From: an uncultured Bacteroidales bacterium
GTDB lineage: Bacteria; Bacteroidota; Bacteroidia; Bacteroidales; Paludibacteraceae
Direction: 5' to 3'
DNA length: 64,000 nucleotides
Assembly (NCBI GenBank): GCA_902779705.1
Contig: CACZCR010000003.1
Location: 248,001-312,000 of the forward strand
Positions 8,821-17,869 of this stretch are shown here, in pieces. The number at the start of each line of letters is the position of its first letter. Within the stretch, counting starts at the first letter, position 1. The notes under the pieces are model-generated. The model did no database searches. It saw only the letters and a list, made by a program, of their open reading frames with translations, and was not told the DNA's origin. Made by a program: the position numbers and the translations under genes.

Positions 8821-11800
8821 ATGTATCGTACACACGCACATATAATAGTTTCGTTCCTGCTCGCAGCAGTGCTCTGGCTGTGCGCGTCTGTGCCTGTGTC
8901 TGCCCAAGAATTGACCGACTCGGTGGTTGTAGCCGCAGTCGATTCTGTAGCTACTGACTCGGTAGCAGATCCGCTGCCTGAGTGGTTTGTTAAGCCGGAG
9001 ATACCTAAGGCGCTCCGTGCACCTCAGCATACTACAGCCGCCGGCTGTCCGCTTGACTCGGTGCTGACGTTCAATATCGACTCTGTCTTGGTGGAGATCA
9101 CCCTCTATGAATACGACGCTTCCGGCCACACGATCAATCAGGAGACCTGGATTGTCAATGCTGACAACAGTCGTGTTGGTAAGGAGAAGTATGAGTATGG
9201 CTATACGGGCAGCAAGCAGACCATGACGGCTGTCTATGCATGGGATACTAATACCAAGAACTGGAAGGGAACCGAGAAATCGGAGTTCACCTATTCGGGT
9301 AGCAAGATGACGTCTAACACCTCGTTTGTATGGTTGAACAACCAGTGGGTGGCAGACAAGAAATATACCTACAGTTTTGACGATGCCGGTCGTAATGCTT
9401 CGTACTTTGAGTATAGCCGCAACACCTCTAACAATCAGCTCCAGTACGACCAGGGCTTTGAGTATGTATGGATGGACGACACCCGCAAGTCGCTGGATAT
9501 CCAGTATACTGCTGCGTCGAACAATGTGTGGACTGCCGGTACCAAGACCGAGTTGGCTTATGATGGCGAGGATCGCCAGACGCTCTATGCGTATTCGACG
9601 ATGGTGAATGGTGCGTGGGTAGGTGAGAGCAAAGAGACCTGGGGTTATACCGGCCCGGCAGGTCAGCTGACGCTGCACGAGACCTATGTATGGTATAACA
9701 ACGACTGGGCGATGACCGTTCGCGAGATAGCGGACTTCGACGTGGCCGGCAACCAGATACTGATTGAGAACTACACCGGCGAGAATGGTGTGACCACGGG
9801 TATTCAGAAGGAGGAGTATGCGTTCGAAGGCGAGAAGACTGTCTCGGCTGTGATCTATAAGTGGTCCAAGGGTGCTTGGATCGGCTATACCAAAGAGGCT
9901 TGGGCGTTCGAGGGGCCGGATGGCAAGAACACCTATTATGAGAAACAAGTCTGGAGAAGCGGCCAATGGGGCGACTCGATCCGTGAGACCTGGGAGTATA
10001 ACGGCCCGGACGGCAAGCAGACCTCTCATGAGCGCTACTCTTGGAACAAAGATGCAGCCTCGCTGCTCAAGACGCTCGACTATAAGGATACCTATGACAG
10101 CGAAGATCATCTGATCAACCGCGAATACTATACCTATACCAATGGCGTGCCCAAAGGTACTTCTCACTTCACCTACACCTATGTGGATGGCAAGAAGATG
10201 GAGTATAACGTCTATGCCTGGGCAGATGGGGTATGGAACGACAGTATCCGACAGATATGGGAATACAACAGTCCTAGCAACAAGCAGACCAAGACCGAGA
10301 AGTCGGTTTGGGAGAATGGTGTTTGGACGATGATCCTGCAGGAGAACATCGGCTATACCGGCACGACGGTAACCCTGAAGGAGAACTATGAGCTGATCGA
10401 AGGTGTCTGGACCGGAACCAAGAAAGAGGAGTATGAGTACACCTCTAGCAAGAAGACCTTGGAGACCATCTATGCATGGGACAATGGTAAGTGGGTAGAG
10501 AGTACGCAGGAGAAATGGGTATACGACACCAAGAAACAGCTGACCCAACACCAGAAGTACGAATGGAGCGAAGGTGCTTGGCTGCTGATGGTAGAGGAGA
10601 ACAATACCTACGAGGGCACAACGCTTGTTGCGCTTGAGAACTACGAGCGTACGGAGGGTGTATGGAAAGGAACCAAGAAAGAGGAATATACCTTCGAGGG
10701 TGGTCAGAAGACCAAAGTGCTCACCTACCAATGGTACGGCAACGCCTGGATCTACCAGTTCAAAGAAGAATGGACCTTCACCTCCGGCCGCCAGACCCTG
10801 TACGAGAAACACGGTTGGGATGGAACGGCGTGGATAGCCATGAAACGTGAGGTAGCTGCCTTTGACGAAGCAGGCAACCAAACGCTTGTGGAGAATTGTG
10901 CACTTTTGAGTACCACGGGGTGGACTGGTACTAAGAAAGAAGAATATACCTATGAGGGTGGCATAAAGACCTCAACAATTGTGTATGCCTGGGTAACCGA
11001 CACTTGGGTAGAATCTACCAAGAACGAAATCGGCTACCAAGATGGAAACACTGAAGTAACTGAGGCGAACTATACATGGGATGGTAGTGCTTGGGTAGGA
11101 TCCGGCACGCGCACCTATACAACGAAGGATAGCGAGAATCGCGTCACTGAGCAACTAACCAAGAACTGGCCAACCGGTGCCACCGAATGGACCAATGATT
11201 CAATCACTAAGAACACCTATAACGACAAAGGCGAGAAAATCTTAACCTACAACGGTACATGGAACGGTTCCCGTTGGGTAGTTTCTTCTATGGAACGTTT
11301 GGATTATATCTTTGACGAAGAAGGAAGACAACTGCTGAAAGCTTCGTGGAAATGTGGGTTAGACTCTATTTGGAAGGGGCTTGAGAAAGATACAGTGCAC
11401 TACTCTGCTACAGGAAAAATGCTTTATAGAGTAAAATATAATGGTTGGCAGAATAATGATTGGGTGCCATCTTCTAAAACGGAAAATACCTATGATGCAA
11501 ACGATCGACCAATTATAGAAGAAAGTTATACATGGTCAAGCAATAAGTGGCGCGGTGTTTATCGGTACGAATCCGCATATGATGCACAAGGACGTCGCAC
11601 ATCTTATGCGTACTATAATAGTTGGAATACTACAACGAATTCATGGAAAGGAAGTTCGAAACAGGAATATGAGTTTTATAAGAACTATACGGATAAATAT
11701 GTATCTACTACAACGTACAGGTGGAAGAATAATAAATGGACACCTTCGTTTATGTATACATACACCTTTGATTCTTCTGATAGGGAAATAGATCAAATAG

Positions 11801-14800
11801 TCCAGTCATACACAAATAATAGTTGGGTGAACTCAAATAGGTATGTTAAGCAGTATAGTGGAACCAAATTGGTCAAAGATAGTGAGTATGCCTGGTCAAA
11901 CAATCAATGGTCTATCCGCTCTCTGCACGAATGGACGTATGATGAAGATGCACAAGCGAAACTTCGTCGCGAGATTATAGGTACTTGGACCAGCTCAGGA
12001 TTAACATCTTATGAGGATAAGCACTACTGCTACGCTTGTGATACGAAATACCGTGTCATCCAGTTTGTAAACTACGATGGTACAACGCTACAAATGGGAA
12101 AAGTGGAAGAAGGAACAACACCGACATATAATGGAGATACACCGACCAGACCGGCCGATGCACACTATACCTATACCTTCAAGGGGTGGAGCCCGACGAT
12201 TAAAACCGTTACGGCTAATGCGGTCTATACCGCGATCTATACAAGCACGGTTAATCAGTACACCATCACCTTCAAGGACGAAGATGGCACGACCCTTAAG
12301 AGCGAAACGCTCGACTATGGTGCTACGCCTTCGTGCGATGCCCCGACCAAAGCGGCTACGGACCAATATACCTTTACTTTCGCAGGTTGGAGTCCTAAGA
12401 TCGTGACCGTTATCGGTGATGCTACCTATACGGCAAGCTATAAGAGCATCATCAACCAATATACCGTCACCTTCAAAGACGAAGATGGCACAGTCATCAA
12501 GTCGTCGCTCTGGAACTACGGCGCTACGCCGACCTGCGCTACGCCGACCAAAGAGGGCACGGATCAGTATAGCTACAGCTTTGATGGTTGGGACAGCCCG
12601 ATCGTGCCGGTGGTAGGCGACGTGACGTATACGGCTACCTATAAGAGCACGGAGAACCAATATACCGTCACCTTTAGAAACTATAATGGCGTAGTGGTTG
12701 AGTCCAAACTATGGAACTACGGCGAGACTCCGACGTGCAGCGAGCCGACCAAACCGGCTACAGCACAGTACACCTATACATTCAAGGGTTGGACACCGGC
12801 TATCACGACCGTGAAGGCCAATGCGGTCTATGTAGCAGACTATGATAGTATTACTAATATATATACTATTACATTTAATAACTATAATAACGCCCTGCTC
12901 CAAACCGTCCAAGTGCCTTATGGCGAGACACCGGTTTACACGGGTGAGACACCTGTCAAGCCTGCGGATGAGGAAACCAGCTACGACTACATCGGTTGGA
13001 CGCCGGAGCTGGTAACTGTTACCGGTGATGCTACCTATACCGCTACCTACAAGAGCTCGTTGAACGCGTACACCATCACCTTCAAGGACGAAGATGGTAC
13101 TGTGCTTGAGACCAAACAGTGGTACTACGGCAAGACACCTACCTATGGCGGTGCAACCCCGACCAAACCGGCAACGGCACAATATACCTATAGCTTTGAC
13201 GGTTGGACACCGGCTGTGGTGGATGTCACAGGTGATGCGACCTATACCGCTACCTACAAGAGCACAGTGAACCAATATACGGTGACCTTCAAGGACGAAG
13301 ATGGTACAGTGATAGAGTCCAAGCTGTGGTACTTTGGAGAAACGCCTTCGTGCAACGAACCGACTAAACAGGCAACCGCGCAATACACCTTCAGCTTCGA
13401 CGGTTGGACACCGGCTATCACGACCGTTACGGGTGATGCTACCTATACAGCCACCTACAAGAGTACGGTGAACCAATATACCGTCACCTTCAAGGACGAG
13501 GATGGCACGGTGATTGAGTCCAAGCTGTGGAACTTTGGCGAAACACCGTCGTGCAACACACCGAGCAAACCGGCTACGGATCAGTACATCTATACTTTTG
13601 ACGGTTGGACACCGGCTATTACAACCGTAACGGCTGAGGCTACCTATACGGCAACCTACAAGAGTACGGTCAACCAATACACCGTGACTTTCGTCAATGG
13701 AGATCAGGTACTCCAGACCGGTCTGGTGGCTTATGGAGAGACACCGGTATATGGCGGCGCTACGCCGACTAAGGATGCTACGGCACAATATACCTATAGT
13801 TTTGCCGGTTGGGACAGCCCGATCATTCCGGTGGTAGGCAATGTGACCTATGCGGCAACCTTCACGAGCACGGTCAACCAATACACCGTCACCTTCTTGG
13901 ACGAGAACGGTACGACCCTTAAGACCGAGACGCTCGACTTTGGTGCAACGCCGTCGTGCGAAGACCCGACCAAACCGGCAACCGCGCAATATACCTTCAG
14001 CTTCGACGGTTGGACTCCGGCTATCATGACCGTGACAGGCGATGCTACCTATACTGCCACCTACAAGAGCACGGTTAACACCTATACCGTCATCTTCACT
14101 ACGGGCGAGAAGGAGCTGCAGAAGACCGAGGTACCGTACGGCGAGACACCGGTTTATGGAGGTGCTACACCGACCAAGGAGGCTGATGCACAATATAGCT
14201 ACACGTTCGCCGGTTGGGACAAGACCATTGTACCGGTGACCGAAGCAACTACTTATACAGCGACCTTTGACCATACATTGCGCCACTATACCATCACCTT
14301 CTATTACGAGGATGGCACGACCATCATCGAGCAGGTTGTGGTAGCAGCAGGCGAGACACCGGAGTGCCACTATACGCCGTCGATGATTGGTGATGCGCAG
14401 CACTACTACACCTTCTCCGGCTGGAGTCCTGAGATAGTGCCGGCTGTGGCTGATGCGTCCTATGTACCGACCTTTACCAAGGTAGCACGCCAATATACCA
14501 TCACGTTTAAGAACTATGATGGCAAGGAGCTGCAGGTATCGAAGTTTGACTACGATGCTATGCCTGAGTATATGGGCGAGACGCCGACCAAGAAATCGAC
14601 CACCCAGTACAACTATGTGTTCAAGGGTTGGAATCCGGAGTTGGTACCTGTGACGGGTGATGCGACCTATCGTGCGCAGTTTGAGACTGTGGCTCGGACC
14701 TACACCATCACCTTCTATGACGAGGATGGTATCATCGAACTCGACCGCGTAGAGACCGCTTATGGCAAAGTGCCTTCTACGTCCGTCGTACCGACCAAAG

Positions 14801-15027
14801 AGCCGGATGATGAGTACCGCTACAGCTTCGCGGGATGGAGTCCGAGTCTGACCAAGACGACCAAGGATGCGTCCTATACCGCAACGTATAAGGCAGTACC
14901 GCGTACGCAAGATATAGATGACGTGGATGGCGCTAATACGGCCACCAAGGTCATTATCGACAACCAGATATACATCCTCCGTGGAGGCAAGACATATACG
15001 ATCCACGGCCAGTTAGTAGAAAAATAG
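8821..15027 (+). CDS. Giant secreted repeat protein with InlB-like repeats and putative T9SS tail
   Basis: 2068 residues from the ATG at 8821, just downstream of the promoter. Residues 1-32 are a signal peptide ending VPVSAQ. Residues about 90-1070 are degenerate repeats of roughly 40-50 residues built around E-W-x-Y, GTKKEEY-x-Y and Y-x-W-x-x-G-x-W; I do not recognise a named family, although YD-like repeats are similar in style. Residues about 1075-2025 hold 14 copies of a 65-70-residue unit (QYTVTFKDEDGTVIESKLW ... FDGWTPAITTV..DATYTATYKS), the Listeria-Bacteroides (InlB B-type) repeat. The last 25 residues (IYILRGGKTYTIHGQLVEK) resemble the ends of two other secreted proteins here. Probably an adhesin-like surface protein exported by SprA; the ligand is unknown. 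Confidence 0.85.
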   Translation: MYRTHAHIIVSFLLAAVLWLCASVPVSAQELTDSVVVAAVDSVATDSVADPLPEWFVKPEIPKALRAPQHTTAAGCPLDSVLTFNIDSVLVEITLYEYDASGHTINQETWIVNADNSRVGKEKYEYGYTGSKQTMTAVYAWDTNTKNWKGTEKSEFTYSGSKMTSNTSFVWLNNQWVADKKYTYSFDDAGRNASYFEYSRNTSNNQLQYDQGFEYVWMDDTRKSLDIQYTAASNNVWTAGTKTELAYDGEDRQTLYAYSTMVNGAWVGESKETWGYTGPAGQLTLHETYVWYNNDWAMTVREIADFDVAGNQILIENYTGENGVTTGIQKEEYAFEGEKTVSAVIYKWSKGAWIGYTKEAWAFEGPDGKNTYYEKQVWRSGQWGDSIRETWEYNGPDGKQTSHERYSWNKDAASLLKTLDYKDTYDSEDHLINREYYTYTNGVPKGTSHFTYTYVDGKKMEYNVYAWADGVWNDSIRQIWEYNSPSNKQTKTEKSVWENGVWTMILQENIGYTGTTVTLKENYELIEGVWTGTKKEEYEYTSSKKTLETIYAWDNGKWVESTQEKWVYDTKKQLTQHQKYEWSEGAWLLMVEENNTYEGTTLVALENYERTEGVWKGTKKEEYTFEGGQKTKVLTYQWYGNAWIYQFKEEWTFTSGRQTLYEKHGWDGTAWIAMKREVAAFDEAGNQTLVENCALLSTTGWTGTKKEEYTYEGGIKTSTIVYAWVTDTWVESTKNEIGYQDGNTEVTEANYTWDGSAWVGSGTRTYTTKDSENRVTEQLTKNWPTGATEWTNDSITKNTYNDKGEKILTYNGTWNGSRWVVSSMERLDYIFDEEGRQLLKASWKCGLDSIWKGLEKDTVHYSATGKMLYRVKYNGWQNNDWVPSSKTENTYDANDRPIIEESYTWSSNKWRGVYRYESAYDAQGRRTSYAYYNSWNTTTNSWKGSSKQEYEFYKNYTDKYVSTTTYRWKNNKWTPSFMYTYTFDSSDREIDQIVQSYTNNSWVNSNRYVKQYSGTKLVKDSEYAWSNNQWSIRSLHEWTYDEDAQAKLRREIIGTWTSSGLTSYEDKHYCYACDTKYRVIQFVNYDGTTLQMGKVEEGTTPTYNGDTPTRPADAHYTYTFKGWSPTIKTVTANAVYTAIYTSTVNQYTITFKDEDGTTLKSETLDYGATPSCDAPTKAATDQYTFTFAGWSPKIVTVIGDATYTASYKSIINQYTVTFKDEDGTVIKSSLWNYGATPTCATPTKEGTDQYSYSFDGWDSPIVPVVGDVTYTATYKSTENQYTVTFRNYNGVVVESKLWNYGETPTCSEPTKPATAQYTYTFKGWTPAITTVKANAVYVADYDSITNIYTITFNNYNNALLQTVQVPYGETPVYTGETPVKPADEETSYDYIGWTPELVTVTGDATYTATYKSSLNAYTITFKDEDGTVLETKQWYYGKTPTYGGATPTKPATAQYTYSFDGWTPAVVDVTGDATYTATYKSTVNQYTVTFKDEDGTVIESKLWYFGETPSCNEPTKQATAQYTFSFDGWTPAITTVTGDATYTATYKSTVNQYTVTFKDEDGTVIESKLWNFGETPSCNTPSKPATDQYIYTFDGWTPAITTVTAEATYTATYKSTVNQYTVTFVNGDQVLQTGLVAYGETPVYGGATPTKDATAQYTYSFAGWDSPIIPVVGNVTYAATFTSTVNQYTVTFLDENGTTLKTETLDFGATPSCEDPTKPATAQYTFSFDGWTPAIMTVTGDATYTATYKSTVNTYTVIFTTGEKELQKTEVPYGETPVYGGATPTKEADAQYSYTFAGWDKTIVPVTEATTYTATFDHTLRHYTITFYYEDGTTIIEQVVVAAGETPECHYTPSMIGDAQHYYTFSGWSPEIVPAVADASYVPTFTKVARQYTITFKNYDGKELQVSKFDYDAMPEYMGETPTKKSTTQYNYVFKGWNPELVPVTGDATYRAQFETVARTYTITFYDEDGIIELDRVETAYGKVPSTSVVPTKEPDDEYRYSFAGWSPSLTKTTKDASYTATYKAVPRTQDIDDVDGANTATKVIIDNQIYILRGGKTYTIHGQLVEK
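12050..14900 (+). repeat. Array of 14 InlB-like repeat modules within the giant gene
   Basis: About 200-bp units, each encoding [YT]-x-[VI]-T-F...G-[EA]-T-P...Y-[TS]-[FY]-x-x-G-W...[DA]-x-T-Y-x-A-x-Y. Copies 2-3 and 6-8 are nearly identical at DNA level, suggesting recent duplication or gene conversion. Others (copies 5, 11, 12) are more diverged. Confidence 0.85.
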
Positions 15028-15061
15028 AACGTAATTATAATATATAGAAAGGAGTAAAATT

Positions 15062-15295
15062 ATGCAAGCGACAGTATCAATTCCACAAGAGCACCAACTG
15101 ATTGTGAGTGTGTCTGAGCTCTCTATGATGCCCAGCCTCCGCAAGGCAATTGGTTTGATGCGTGGAGTGACCAAAGTGTCTGTTCCGCGTAAGAAACGCA
15201 TGTCTGATTACGAGCGAGCCTTAGAAGATGTTGATTCAGGACGCCTGAATAGTTATGCTTCGGTAGATGACTTTTTTGCTAAAAAAGGATTATAA
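15062..15295 (+). CDS. Putative type II antitoxin (partner apparently degraded)
   Basis: A 77-residue protein with an N-terminal beta/helix segment and a C-terminal tail YERALEDVDSGRLNSYASVDDFF. That tail resembles the toxin-neutralising end of small Bacteroidales antitoxins (a YERSLEDI-x-x-GR-x-x-x-A-x-x-x-DD-style end). The Shine-Dalgarno-like AAAGGAG lies just upstream of the ATG. Its stop overlaps the ATG of a 23-codon ORF (15295-15366), the usual geometry for a toxin gene, but that ORF is far too short. Called antitoxin-like by resemblance only. Confidence 0.55.
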   Translation: MQATVSIPQEHQLIVSVSELSMMPSLRKAIGLMRGVTKVSVPRKKRMSDYERALEDVDSGRLNSYASVDDFFAKKGL

Positions 15296-15366
15296 TGGCT
15301 TATCAAATATTAGTAATGTTAAATACCGGCACGCATGCCGATGTGTTTGGAAAAACAAGAAGATAA
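15295..15366 (+). pseudogene. 23-codon ORF, possible remnant of a toxin gene
   Basis: It begins in a TAATG overlap with the antitoxin-like stop and reads MAYQILVMLNTGTHADVFGK before stopping after 23 residues. The position is that of a RelE/YafQ-type toxin, but only a short N-terminus remains. Downstream is AT-rich non-coding DNA. It could also be chance. Confidence 0.3.
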
Positions 15367-15499
15367 CAACCAACATAAATTATTAACCAATTAAATTTTT
15401 TAATTAAAACAAACAACAAAAAACAAATTTTTTAAACAACCCAATTTTTTAGTTAACGCGGCATAGCCGCAAATTATTAATCAACATTTTTTAAAAAAA

Positions 15500-17347
15500 A
15501 TGAGAAAAATTTATTCAATCATGCTGATGGCAGCGGCGCTGCTGATCAGCACAAACATGTGGGCAGCTACCCTTCTCGTTAACGAGGCGAGTGATTTGCA
15601 GACGCAGATTAACGCAGCACAAAACGGTGATGTAGTTAAGCTCATGGGAAATTTCAACGTTGGTAATCAGATCGTTCTCAATGCAGACAAGCACATCATT
15701 CTGGATCTGAATGGTACTGACATGGTAATTAACAATACCTCTGGGGTAAAGAATGTTGGTATCTTGATTCAACAAGGTATTTTGGAGATTGTAACTACAA
15801 ATGGCGAAGCCTCCATTGCAAATGGATCAGATGGAACCAACTACACCGTTGACCTAATTCGTGTTTATGGTACATCTGAAGATAAGGATGCAAGAATTGA
15901 GACTCCTTATTCGCAGGTTATCGTAGGAGACAAGGTAACCCTTGAGAATACTAAAACAGGAAGTGGTAAAAAGTTCAATGTAATTACAATTTTCCAAAAT
16001 GCAGACAAATTGGCGAATGGTGCTCGTGTTGATGTGTTGAGTGGCGCTTTGTTGAGTGCTACTACCTATGGCATCAAAGTGAACGGTGATGTGATTAAAC
16101 CGACAGATGCAAACAACTCTCCGTACGTTTACATTCACAAGGGAGCAACTGTTAGTACCAACGAAACTGGAAGCGGTTCTGTAGCAGCATATTCGTCCGG
16201 TTATGCACGTTGGCTTATCGAAGGTACATGTACTGGTAGTACAGGACTTTATGTTCACTCAGGACAAGTTCAGATAGCTGGTACGATTGAATCTACGAAT
16301 GATTCGCCTACCCATACCACCAAAACAGGTGCTAATTCTGGTGTAAACACCGGTGGTAGTGCTATCGTAGTTGAGTCCAACGACGCTTATCCTGGCGCTA
16401 TCGAAGTTGTTATTACCGAAGGTAGTGAAATCTCTGGTAAAAACGGTTATGCTATCGAGGAAACCATAGAAGAGGGTTATACTTCAGAAGTACAGATGAT
16501 TACTATCCAAGGTGGTGACATCCAAGGTGGTGCTGCAGGTGCTATCATCATTACTGATCAGACCGCTGATGACAATGTTACTGTAGTAGGTGGTGATATT
16601 ACAGGAAATATCCAAATTGCAAATGGCGCTACCATTGTAAATAACACAGACGCTGGTAATGGTATGAGTCAATTCTTGCCAGGTGGTACTAACGCTGAGA
16701 GTGCTTATATTGTTACAGTTGATCAGGATGACGTGACTGGTAAATATTCATATTCAGTTGTGCCTGATAAATCGAAATCTGTTGTTATGAACGCCTTTGG
16801 CTGGTCTACATTCTCTGCTAATGCAGCAAGAAAGCTTCCGACTGGTGTAACAGCATACATTGCTAAATATGTGAGTGGTGATGCAATCACGCTGTCTCCG
16901 CTTGCAAATGATATTCCAGCTAATACAGGCGTTATCTTGAGTGGTAAAGCTGGTAATGCATACACATTATTTGGCAACGATGCAGTTCCATCTACTATTG
17001 AAGACGTTAACCAACTTGTGGCTGCATCTGAATGGGGAGGCTCTCTTGCTAATGATATTTATACCGCTGATGCTGCAAAGGATAATGTATATGTATTGTC
17101 TGGTAACGAGCTGTTGAAATATACCGGTAAGCAAATGAAAGTTAACAAGGCTTATCTGCAGTTGCCTGCTGCTGGCCCTTATGGTGCTCCGAAGCGTGTT
17201 AAATTGGTTGTTGCTGAGACCGAAGAGACTCAGGCTGTTGACAACGTAGAGACTACTATCGAGGCAGTTAAGTTCATGGAGAACGGCCAGATCTACATCC
17301 GTCGCGGTGAGAATATCTACAACGTACAAGGTCAAATCGTTAAATAA
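15500..17347 (+). CDS. Secreted beta-helix-like protein with putative T9SS tail
   Basis: 615 residues with a clear signal peptide (MRKIYSIMLMAAALLISTNMWA). The body (about 25-400) is rich in Gly, Thr, Asn and Val with short strands (ITEGSEISGKNGYAIEE, IQGGDIQGGAAGAIIIT), suggesting a right-handed parallel beta-helix. A following domain of about 150 residues carries FGWSTFSANAARKLP and IPANTGVILSGKAG. The C-terminus (VKFMENGQIYIRRGENIYN followed by VQGQIVK) resembles that of the giant protein upstream. No enzymatic motif is seen. Probably a surface or extracellular protein. A strong AAGGAGG follows the stop and serves the next gene. Confidence 0.8.
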   Translation: MRKIYSIMLMAAALLISTNMWAATLLVNEASDLQTQINAAQNGDVVKLMGNFNVGNQIVLNADKHIILDLNGTDMVINNTSGVKNVGILIQQGILEIVTTNGEASIANGSDGTNYTVDLIRVYGTSEDKDARIETPYSQVIVGDKVTLENTKTGSGKKFNVITIFQNADKLANGARVDVLSGALLSATTYGIKVNGDVIKPTDANNSPYVYIHKGATVSTNETGSGSVAAYSSGYARWLIEGTCTGSTGLYVHSGQVQIAGTIESTNDSPTHTTKTGANSGVNTGGSAIVVESNDAYPGAIEVVITEGSEISGKNGYAIEETIEEGYTSEVQMITIQGGDIQGGAAGAIIITDQTADDNVTVVGGDITGNIQIANGATIVNNTDAGNGMSQFLPGGTNAESAYIVTVDQDDVTGKYSYSVVPDKSKSVVMNAFGWSTFSANAARKLPTGVTAYIAKYVSGDAITLSPLANDIPANTGVILSGKAGNAYTLFGNDAVPSTIEDVNQLVAASEWGGSLANDIYTADAAKDNVYVLSGNELLKYTGKQMKVNKAYLQLPAAGPYGAPKRVKLVVAETEETQAVDNVETTIEAVKFMENGQIYIRRGENIYNVQGQIVK

Positions 17348-17361
17348 GGAGGATAACAACT

Positions 17362-17508
17362 ATGAAGAAAAATTATATTGCTCCAAACACTGAAGCCGCT
17401 ACATGGGCTTCGATGGGTCTGATGCAGAGCATCGTATTCGGTACTGAAACCGCTTCCGGTGCAGCTCCTACCCAGAAATGGACTGATGATGTTAACGTCA
17501 TCGACTAA
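17362..17508 (+). CDS. 48-residue peptide of the MKKNYIAP type
   Basis: A short ORF (MKKNYIAPNTEAATWASMGL at the start, ending in DDVNVID) with an unusually good Shine-Dalgarno for this genome, AAGGAGG at 17346-17352, 9 nt before the ATG. It lies 14 bp behind the secreted-protein gene and is followed by a hairpin, so it is the last gene of that transcript. It has no long hydrophobic segment. Short proteins opening MKKxYIxP are, to my recollection, common and unstudied in Bacteroidales. The ORF is likely real; the function is unknown. Confidence 0.7.
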   Translation: MKKNYIAPNTEAATWASMGLMQSIVFGTETASGAAPTQKWTDDVNVID

Positions 17509-17538
17509 GTTCCTTACGTAATTTACGTAAAATCATTT

Positions 17539-17566
17539 CAGTGCCCTGCCTCCCGGCGGGGCACTG
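17539..17566 (+). terminator. Hairpin after the 48-residue peptide gene
   Basis: CAGTGCCCTGCC and GGCGGGGCACTG form a 12-bp stem with one T-G wobble around a TCCC loop. Only a weak T-rich stretch (ttgtatgtt) follows. It fits the end of the 15500-17508 transcript. Confidence 0.7.
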
Positions 17567-17635
17567 TTGTATGTTATAAAGCTCAGTCCAAAATGTCTCT
17601 AAATGGCTCCAAAATCGCATTTTTCTTTAGAAAAA

Positions 17636-17667
17636 CTTGCATATATCAAAAAAAAATACTATCTTTG
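17636..17667 (+). promoter_or_regulatory. Promoter of the small ORF-GNAT pair
   Basis: -33 CTTG (17636-17639) extended as CTTGCATATATC, 20 nt, -7 TATCTTTG (17660-17667) followed by CAG. Confidence 0.85.
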
Positions 17668-17704
17668 CAGTGTCAAACAAAAATGTTTGACAGAAAGGAT
17701 AATT

Positions 17705-17866
17705 ATGTTAGGCGTTAAATCTACACGAAAGCCCATCACGGGCAAGTATGCAGAAGAATTGCGTGCTACATTAGAACGTGTGCGTACAGGTCAACTGAAC
17801 GATGATGACTTGAAGCGTAAGGAGTTTCAGACTCAACCTAGCCCCCACACCATGATTTGGAACTAA
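17705..17866 (+). CDS. 53-residue protein coupled to a GNAT acetyltransferase
   Basis: Starts at the ATG at 17705; upstream starts are excluded by the promoter at 17660-17667. The product (MLGVKSTRKPITGKYAEELR at the start) is charged, with a probable helix AEELRATLERVRTGQLNDDD. It ends 3 bp before the GNAT ATG, so translation is probably coupled. Small ORF plus GNAT is the layout of TacAT/AtaRT-type toxin-antitoxin modules, but the typical ribbon-helix-helix pattern is not obvious. Could also be an accessory peptide. Confidence 0.6.
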   Translation: MLGVKSTRKPITGKYAEELRATLERVRTGQLNDDDLKRKEFQTQPSPHTMIWN

Positions 17867-17869
17867 TCC

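Noticed and set aside
8686..10881. 731-codon open frame on the minus strand over the giant surface gene
   Set aside because: It mirrors the repetitive coding strand; the plus frame has promoter, signal peptide and clear domains. The minus product is low-complexity and lacks any motif.
8900..12000. RHS/YD-type toxin in the repeat region of the giant protein
   Set aside because: The repeats are YxYx-like but there is no core-cage DPxG motif, no variable toxic tail and no immunity gene.
12709..15006. 765-codon open frame antisense to the InlB-like repeats
   Set aside because: The repeats on the plus strand have regular codons that leave the opposite frame open. Its product looks like a reverse translation of the repeat and nothing else.
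15367..15499. Riboswitch or ncRNA in the AT-rich gap before the secreted protein gene
   Set aside because: Only A/T-rich low-complexity DNA is visible, with no stable stem or known motif.
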